DNA from: Bolinopsis microptera
Lineage: Eukaryota; Ctenophora; Tentaculata; Lobata; Bolinopsidae
NCBI RefSeq assembly: GCF_026151205.1
Contig: NC_087080.1
Location: 16,965,337 to 17,025,336, forward strand
Direction: 5' to 3'
DNA: 60,000 nt
Positions 47,701-56,700 of the stretch are shown here, piece after piece; position 1 is the first letter of the stretch; each line of letters begins with the position of its first letter. The notes beneath the pieces are model-generated. The model had not been told where the DNA came from, did not search any database, and saw nothing but the letters and a program-made list of their open reading frames with translations. The translations under genes were made by a program, and so were the position numbers.

Positions 47701-50700
47701 AGACCCTTTAAGACAGCATTGTGCTAATTTATATTTGATTTGAACGAGAAACATCGTCCTCTTCCCATCATAACATATCACATACACTTTGATTTACACC
47801 CAATGGTCGCTGAACTGGCAGGAAATATGAGAGGGGGAAGGAAATGTTGTAGAGTATAAGGTAAGTGGGACAGTGGGAGCAGGTGTGAAAACAGATTCAC
47901 CAGGTGAGAAGGTGAGAGGATCTGCAGGTTGAGGCTTGTGAGATTCAGGTAGGTGACTGGAGAAGGAAGTTCAGAGGCTTTACAAATGTGAGTGGCTTCA
48001 CGAAAGGTAGAGGCTTAACAAAAATGGGTCCTCCAACACAACCGGTATGAGTCATCTGATGTTTACTTAGGTCTGATTTTCGGATTGAACTGTAGGAACA
48101 TTCGAAACATTTATACGGTTTTTCACCGGTATGAGTCATTTGATGTTTACTTAGGTCTGATTTTCGGCTTGAACTGTAGGAACATTCGGAGCATTTATAC
48201 GATTTTTCACCGGTATGAGTCATCTGATGGCGAACTAAGTTTTGTTTTAAGCTTGCACTGTAGGAACATTCGGAGCATTTAAACGGTTTTTCACCGGTAT
48301 GAGTCATCTGATGTTTAACTAGGTTTGATTTTCGGATTGAACTGTAAGAACATTCGGAGCATTTATACGATTTTTCACCGGTATGAGTCATCTGATGGCG
48401 AACTAAGTTTTGTTTTAAGCTTGCACTGTAGGAACATTCGGAGCATTTAAACGGTTTTTCACCGGTATGAGTCATCTGATGTCCAACCAGGCTTGATTCC
48501 CACCCAGTACTAAAGGAACATTCGGAGCATTTATACGATTTTTCACCGGTATGAGTCCTCTGATGTTTAACTAGGTTTTGTTTTAAGCTTGCACTGTAGG
48601 AACATTCAGAGCATTTATACGGTTTTTCGCCGGTATGAGTCCTCTTATGTTTAACTAGGTTTTGTTTTAAGCTTGCACTGTAGGAACATTCGGAGCATTT
48701 AAACGGTTTTTCACCGGTATGAGTCCTCTGATGTCCCACCAGGGTTGATTTCCAGCCAGTACTAAAGGAACATTCGGAGCATTTGTACGGTTTTTCACCG
48801 GTATGCGTCATATGATGGCTGACTAGGTTTGGTTTTCGGCTTGAACTGTAGGAACATTCGGAGCATTTGTATGGTTTTTCACCGGTATGAGTCATCTGAT
48901 GGCGAACTAAGTTTTATTTTACGCTCTGATGGCGAACTAAGTAGTGTTTTACGCTTGCACTGTAAGAACATTCGGAGCATTTATACGGTTTTTCATCGGT
49001 ATGAGTCCGTTGATGTGAAACTAAAGCTGTTTTTTTGCTTGCATTGTAGGAACATTCAGAGCGAATGTAAGCATTTTTATTAGGATGAACCCACTGGTAG
49101 CGAAGCAATTCTGATTCCTGGTTGGGACAATCCAACTGAGAAACTGCATTTGAATAAACTTCTGATTTAATAAGAAAATTCTCTTCCTCCTTCTTAATCT
49201 CTGTCTTGATCAATTGCGGTGAAATACGTTCTTCTTCTATCTTCATCTCATCTTTAAAGTCTGGAACATTTTGCTGCTCCATTTTACTAAAAAGTTAACG
49301 ACCGTACAGGATTTTCCGCTTAACAATCGTCACTAGAAAACAAAATTAATACAAGTTCGAGATCTAAATTTCATTGTTTATTTGAAGAGCTTTTCGCTTT
49401 GGTTACATCAGGAAGAAACAAGCTTTTAAACGTGTTGGTAGTAACCCAGAAAATTTAAAACAAGCGAATATAGATATCAAATTTAAAACAGGTTCAACTT
49501 AATGTTAATAAGGTATTCGAATGCTGATATTATAAAGCCACGTAAAGCTATTTAAACTACGAAACTTAATATTCTAAACATTTATTAGAAGTGATCTCAA
49601 AACTTCAGTATAACTGTTAATTTGAGCTTCACTTCCCACCATAGGTTTAAGATAATGGCAGCTCATGTTACCAAGGCAGCTCATGTTACCAAGGTAGCAC
49701 CTGTTACCAAGGCAGCTCATGTTACCAAGGTAGCACCTGTTACCAAGGTAACACATGTCAACACGTTATGTGATAACAGGGTCATAGTATAAGTAACCGA
49801 CTGTGTAGCTGTGTAAGTGTGTAATTAGTAGTTAACTGTTATAATATTGTAATCACGTGTTTCCACGTGTTACTAAGTGTTGCTAAGTGGGACCTTTACC
49901 GATTGTTGAAATTCGACATCTACAGTTTTGGCCGAATTTCTGACCCTCAACCAATTAGTCAGTCAACTATAGATGCCAAATGACACGATTGGGGTGCTGG
50001 AAGTTTGATTTGGGTCGGAGGAAGCTCACAGCAGAAATCTTAACAAAACGAAAAGTTGTATTTTCAAAACTCTGTCCCATTTTTAGATATGAAAATGTTT
50101 GAACACACATTTGACAGATTGGATGACATTTTTGCCCACAAACCAATTATTAGTCAGTTAATTGATGATGGTATGAAACCAAATTGGGGTACTGGAAGTC
50201 AAAATCTCGAAAAAAAAATAGAAAATCATACTGTCCCATTTTCAGTTTTTTGAAGCTGAAATTTCCAGGGCCGAAATTTTACAGTTTTGACTGAATCTCT
50301 TACCTGCAACCAATTAGTCAGTCAACTAAAGATGGCATATGACACAATTGAAGGAAGTTTTATTTCGGTCGGAGGAAGCTCACAGCAGAAATCTTAACAA
50401 AACGAAAAGTTGTATTTTCAAAACTCTGTCCCATTTTCAGATATGAAAATTTCTGAACACACATTTGACAGATTGGCTGACGTTTTTGCCCACAAACCAA
50501 TTAGTAAGTTAATTGATGATGGTATGAAACCAAATTGAGGTACTGGAAGTCAAAATCTCGAAAATATTAGAAAATCATATTGTCCCATACTCTGTCCCAT
50601 TTTCAGTTTTTGAAGCTGAAATTTCCAGGGCCGAAATTTTACAGTTTTAACCGAATTTCTGACCCACAACCAATTATTAACCCGACTATAGATTGTATGT

Positions 50701-53700
50701 GACACGATTGAGGTGCTGAAAGTTTGATTTCGGTCGGAGGAAGCTCACAGCAGAAAGCTTAACAAAACGAAAATTCATATTTCCCAATTTCTGTCCCATT
50801 TCCAATTTGAAAATTCCTGGACAAAAATTTGACAGATTGGATGGATCTTGCCCAGAAACCAATTAGTCAGTTAATCGATAATGACATGAAACTAAATTGA
50901 GGTACTGGAATTAAATCCCGGAGAAAATTTAAAAATCATATTATCCCATTCTCTGTCCCATTTTAAGTTTCCGGATATAATTATAGGGGATATATAAGTA
51001 TAACACATATCGATGCAAGCTGGTCTGTTTGGGGCTCTTTTAATTACTTTTAAAATAATATTAAAGTTCGAGTGAAAACGTCAATTTATAGATATTAGTC
51101 AAGTATTACAAGCGATCAGTCCTAAAAATTATCAAAATCGTTCCTTCATGAAGCAGATGACAACGAGCTCGACACACACTATCACTAAGGTGGTTACAAC
51201 TGCGGTGAAAGGATGTAGGAATGCAGCTAGAGAGGTGCCTAACATGCTTCCAAACATTCCTGACGCGATGGAAATGCTACTCCCCAACTCAAATCGCAAC
51301 TTCCCAAAGTAATCATAATCGTATAATAGAATAGCATTTTCAACTGACTGTATGGAATAACACATCTTTGCCACGCCTATTAAAATGACCGAAGCTGTAA
51401 TACCAGGATTTGCCACAATAATACCGAAACTCAGAGCCATTATGGCTGTGATGGTGAATTGGAGGATCAGAAACTTTACGCGACTCCACAGATAGTATCC
51501 CAATGGTCGCCCGATGAGGTTTGTAGCACCAGTTACTGCTGCCAGAATCAGGAAATCAGTACCTTGCACCACTTCCTCACACTTACCACCTTCATGACCA
51601 TCGTCAAGACCTCTCTTGTAGTTTCTCATTAGCCATGGAAGAAGAATAATGCTTCCATATCCAACGCATAGGTTGCAGAAGAAGAACAGGCTTGATTTGA
51701 TAACCCGTGCAGTGAAATTGGGTACACTTTGAGAATTCTTGTAGACTATAAGGTTACCAGTAACTATAAGGCTGTCACTTTCAGTCGGGGCAACATTGTT
51801 CTCAGCCTCCAGCTCACTGTCTCCTTGTGTGGCTTCTTCTGTTTCTTTACCGATGCAAAAGTGGAGCATGATGATTGGAGGAACAAATAGTGGAATGGAA
51901 GTCAGCAGAACGAAAACTCTCCAGCTTACCAGGTCTAGAATCAGCCATCCCAAAATGGAAACCCAAGTTCCTCCGACTGCAAAACCAAGAGCTTCTGAAA
52001 GAAAAGCGCTTCGAGTGAGGACTTCTTTGAAGGAAACGAGCTTGGCGAGTAATATCCCAGTTGCACAACTGTTCAATCCAACGCAGATACCGGTTAAGGC
52101 TCTGGAGAGAAGAAGGGTATAATAATTAGGAACCACCGCACACAGGATAGCGAACCCAATGGACAGATAGAGTGACAAAAGCAGTGTAAATCTTTCTCCC
52201 AACATTTTCGAAATAAAAACTGACATCATGACTGCGATTGCCCAGAACAAGTAAACAATGACTGCTAGGAGTCCCTCTTGAAAGTCCGATAGACCGAGTT
52301 CACAGGACACCTTCTGTGTGATGACCCCAGGGAGGTAAGCCTCAACTCCGTCCCCAATCTTTATCAGTATCGCCAGGGACACGAGGATGTAGTCTTGCTT
52401 GGTCCACGAGTGGGATCCGGAGGAAGATCCGGAGGAAGATTTCATGGTTAGCTTCGTTTCGTCAGACTTTTTCACAGGCTGTTGTTGCTATCTATCCTAT
52501 AACTGAGTGAATGGGTTTAAATTGAGCTCTAAACAATAATTGTTAGAAATTCCTCGGAAATAGTGTCAAATAATGGAATCTGTAGACAATTTTTTGTTCG
52601 TATAAGTACTTTTAGTGGATTCACAAAATATTTGGGTCCGACACTTGGTGATCGTCCACCTACCATTTAAGCCTACCTAGTACCTAGGGTAAAGTAGTTT
52701 GGATAGGTTAACTGTATAGTAAGTATAGTTTCTGCACAATAGTAATACTTGAAAAGGGGATTACGGAGGCTTACATAATATATGAACGATCCGAGTTGAA
52801 GTATATCAGTGGCGAGGATCCAATATAATATGGTCCGAGGATTCGGTATCGACAAAATGGTATTGTAAGTGTAAGTTGATACGAATAAAACCACCAAGAA
52901 GAATCAGTCACATGATCAAAAGAGTCGGTTTTTAACAAGAAATTAAAAAACTATCGGCTGCTACTACTCGTCGAGGAGATCGGAAAAATCACTGACCCTT
53001 TATCCCTTAATCACTGAGTCCCATGGGCAAATAAAAATTTGCACACATTTTATTTGCGAAATAAAATTATACGGGTGACTCGCTAACATGGCCATGGGCA
53101 AATAATTTGCACACCGTAATCTATACACGTATTGGTGGTGTCGGGCAGGATCAGGACTGCAGCCACTCTAGTTTTAATTAGGATACACAAATACTAACAG
53201 AAACTTGGTCTTGGGTGCGGGATAACAAAATGCAATTATAATATCGATAACGACCGCAACGAGTATATTATTTGAGTGAGAAAAATTTAATACGTGAGCA
53301 CGTTCACGATTTTTTAGCTCAATTAATTTGCCATGGAACTAGAGGGTTACACAAACGAAAAGGAATATTAAGGATAAATAAACTTCAAACACAGTATTCT
53401 AGTATCCAACAGTATTTAATGCTTTAATGGCCGTTCCAAGCAAAAATCGACAGTTATAAATTAGATCATGACCAACAGTGAGTGGTCTAATTTGTTTGTT
53501 TGTTTATTTTGCAGTCTGAGTGTTTATTTTTCTGCTTCCTATCAGACTGATTCATAGAACATACTTCCTCACGATCTGGAAACCATCTGTACGGCTTCGC
53601 ATGCATCCCCATCATATTATGTCAGAGTTGGTGTTCTGTGAGTATATTTGCCCGTTAGAAATTAGAATGCATAAAATTCTGCCGAGATCATTTGTATTTC

Positions 53701-56700
53701 AAGTTTAACGTAAATTTATATGATAAACTAGTAAAACAATGTTTTTAAAGTAAAATGAATCTCAAACTATGATCAACTACATTTTTCATCCCAATAGAGC
53801 AATTGCCGAGCTAAATTTCGTGGTGCCTTTTCATATGCTCTATCAACTTTTGATCGATTTTATGACCCTCGAATTCTTGTAAAAGATCTTTTAGCGTCTC
53901 CAGGTCCTCGATAAGATTCTCGGTGATTTCCTTGTTGTAGAACTCATCTTTGTACAAAACGTCCCAGCCGCTGGGACAGTCAAGAAGTACCTCAGTGACA
54001 TTACCGTGCCTCTCTTCCTTTAGAATTTCTTCCCATCGAATAAACCTTTCCTTTCCAAATGCCTGCCTGTTTGAAGAACAACGGCTCTGGTCAAACATTT
54101 CTTTTATCTGCACACCATTTAGTTGCTGGCTGTAGATATTCAAGTCATAGAGCTGTCCCCCGAAGTAGCCGTTCTCTTCGATCCTCCCTCCCCCGAAACC
54201 GGAATGGAACTGACCCAGCATCAGACTCCCTGGGTTTATCAGTTTCCTGTTAGGCCACGTACTTTTCGTCCCAGCCAGTTCCCCGTCAAAGTAAATGAAT
54301 GTCGTGTGGTTGGAGGATCCCCACGTCGCACAAATGTGATGCCACTCATCAACTGTTTTAAGAGTTTCATTTGGCAAAGTATTGTAGGTCAGGTCCTGGA
54401 GGAAATACAAATTCCCTACATCTGATAAGTTGAGCTCGTATGCATTTTGCCTGGTAGCGAAACTCAACCAAAATTGCCAGCTGCCTCGATGATTACTCAT
54501 TCTTTTTACCCAGGAGCAGACGGTTACTTCATCTCGGGCTGGTGTCAAGTCGGGCATCAGCAGGACGAAACTGTTGTTGTTTGCTCCGAATTGCAAAGCT
54601 GGCTCATTTGAGTGAACTGTTGTAAAGATTACAGACAGCACAACAAGCACCATTAAGCGGGACACCATCATATCTAAATAATATTGTTACAGTGGGAATA
54701 GTGATTCAGAATAGAAACTGTGGCTAGCAACTTTGTTTATAAAAGCAAACTTTTATAAACAGATGTTCAATCAAGTTAAAACATTAGCGCACGGGAACTA
54801 AGTTTGAGATAAATATTTTCTTTATTATAAAGTCTTGATTTTATCACGTGATGATATACTAACAAATTAAGGAGATTAGTGTATTCTAATATGATTGACA
54901 TACGCTTCCGAGACAATGAATTTCCTGTCGAACTCTAAGTTTCTGTTTATGCCAACTAAAAATAAATGTTAGGTGGAAAGTTTAACTTCTTACTGAACTA
55001 TTAGAGGCTATATATAATATATATATTATATATTTATATATCCAGGCTCTGGCCTGATTGTTCCGGTTTCAATTATGAATATAACATTCAGTATTTTTGT
55101 TGGGTGTTATTCTATATCATTCCACTCAAGTATAGTGCAGTGGAACATACATACTTTACGGAAACAAGTTTCACTTAAAATTCAGGTTGACCCCCACCCC
55201 CGGCCCCACCAACACCCCCACCCCCAATGAAAAGCGACCGACCGATTTCATTCTCGGTATCATTTTGCATCATTTGCATTCCGCTGCAGCTTCTATCTGT
55301 GTTTATGAATTTATAAGATGATTAATTTATCAATTACCCAGTTATGGTATGGTCTGAAAACTGGTGGGCATTTTTGGTCATTTGACAACGATTAAGGTGA
55401 ATTCAGTGGCTCAGTCGGTTAATCCGCCTGTCTACTGGCCTGGACGTTGCGAGTTCGAATCCCAGTTGGGCCAAAATCTCAAAAACTGAAGGGCAGCCGT
55501 CAGTCACCAAACCATGGTGTAAATGGTAGTGGCTCTCATTAGAGCTGCGAAAATAACACGAGTGTATATGCCTGGGGTTGCGTCCCGACTATACTGCAGG
55601 GAAATCTCTACCGAAAGGACCGTGGCCGAAATGCAATTAGACAGGGAAATCGGCTCCCCGACTGCGGTCGACCAAATTATTATTATTAAGGTGAATTGCC
55701 AAGTGATAACTGCTGCAAAATAACTGTAAAACAGTTTAGCTGTTGAATAAATCGAATTAGAAAATAGCTTCATCCCCGGCCAACAATTGTTCAAGTCCAC
55801 TCTTTATTCCCAGGTTTCTTAAAAAGAACCAGCACGAAATCCTGATGATACGGATAGTGGACTACAAGGTCGACAATGAGACACAGAGAATGCTGCTGAC
55901 TCAGGCTATACTAGAGCTGGTCAGAGATACTATCGGGATCAGGTTGGTGACTAATCAACCATTATTGCAAGTGGAAAATTGAAATAGGAATTTTGAGTGA
56001 AATTCTTGACGTTTTTACGCAATTATTCAATAAGTGAATGTCATATCAGGAGACTGAACTACCACACTGATCCACTGGTGGTGGCCTCCCTGGTCATGAA
56101 ACGAAATGTTTTCTTGTATATCAACACTGACCTCTGGCTCGACATCAAGAGGGTCAAATACACGTTACGGTTTGTACAATTGAAAGAATTTGTAATTCTT
56201 TATACTTTTGATGTGGATTCTGGTGGGGAGGTGAGGTGTTTTTTTACGCATGACAGTGATTTTGGGTTTGATTCGTCAGTTATAGTCGAAGCTGATTAAT
56301 TTCGGTCACGTGTCAAAAAAATACCTCACCTCTCCACCAGAAATTACATCTAAAATATCTAATTTAAACACTAAAACTCAGAACTATAATACATAATACT
56401 TTGAAATGACCTATTGAACACTTTCTAAAACAGGAAGATAAGGAAGTTTATCCGGCCACACAAACATCTGGCAACTTGGTGGCAGTTGCGTCACGGTATC
56501 CACCTGACATGTGACTTGAAGCCAGGTGCTCTGGAGTACTTCAACGAGTCTTACAATCAGGAACTCATGCGGAACTACACTTGGTTACCCATCATATCAG
56601 GTTCAATCATTAACGCTTTTGACAAGAGACGTATTCCTTATATTGTTAGGTTTGTTTTTTGATTCCAAAGCCAAGATTATGATGCAAGATGTTTGGTGAA

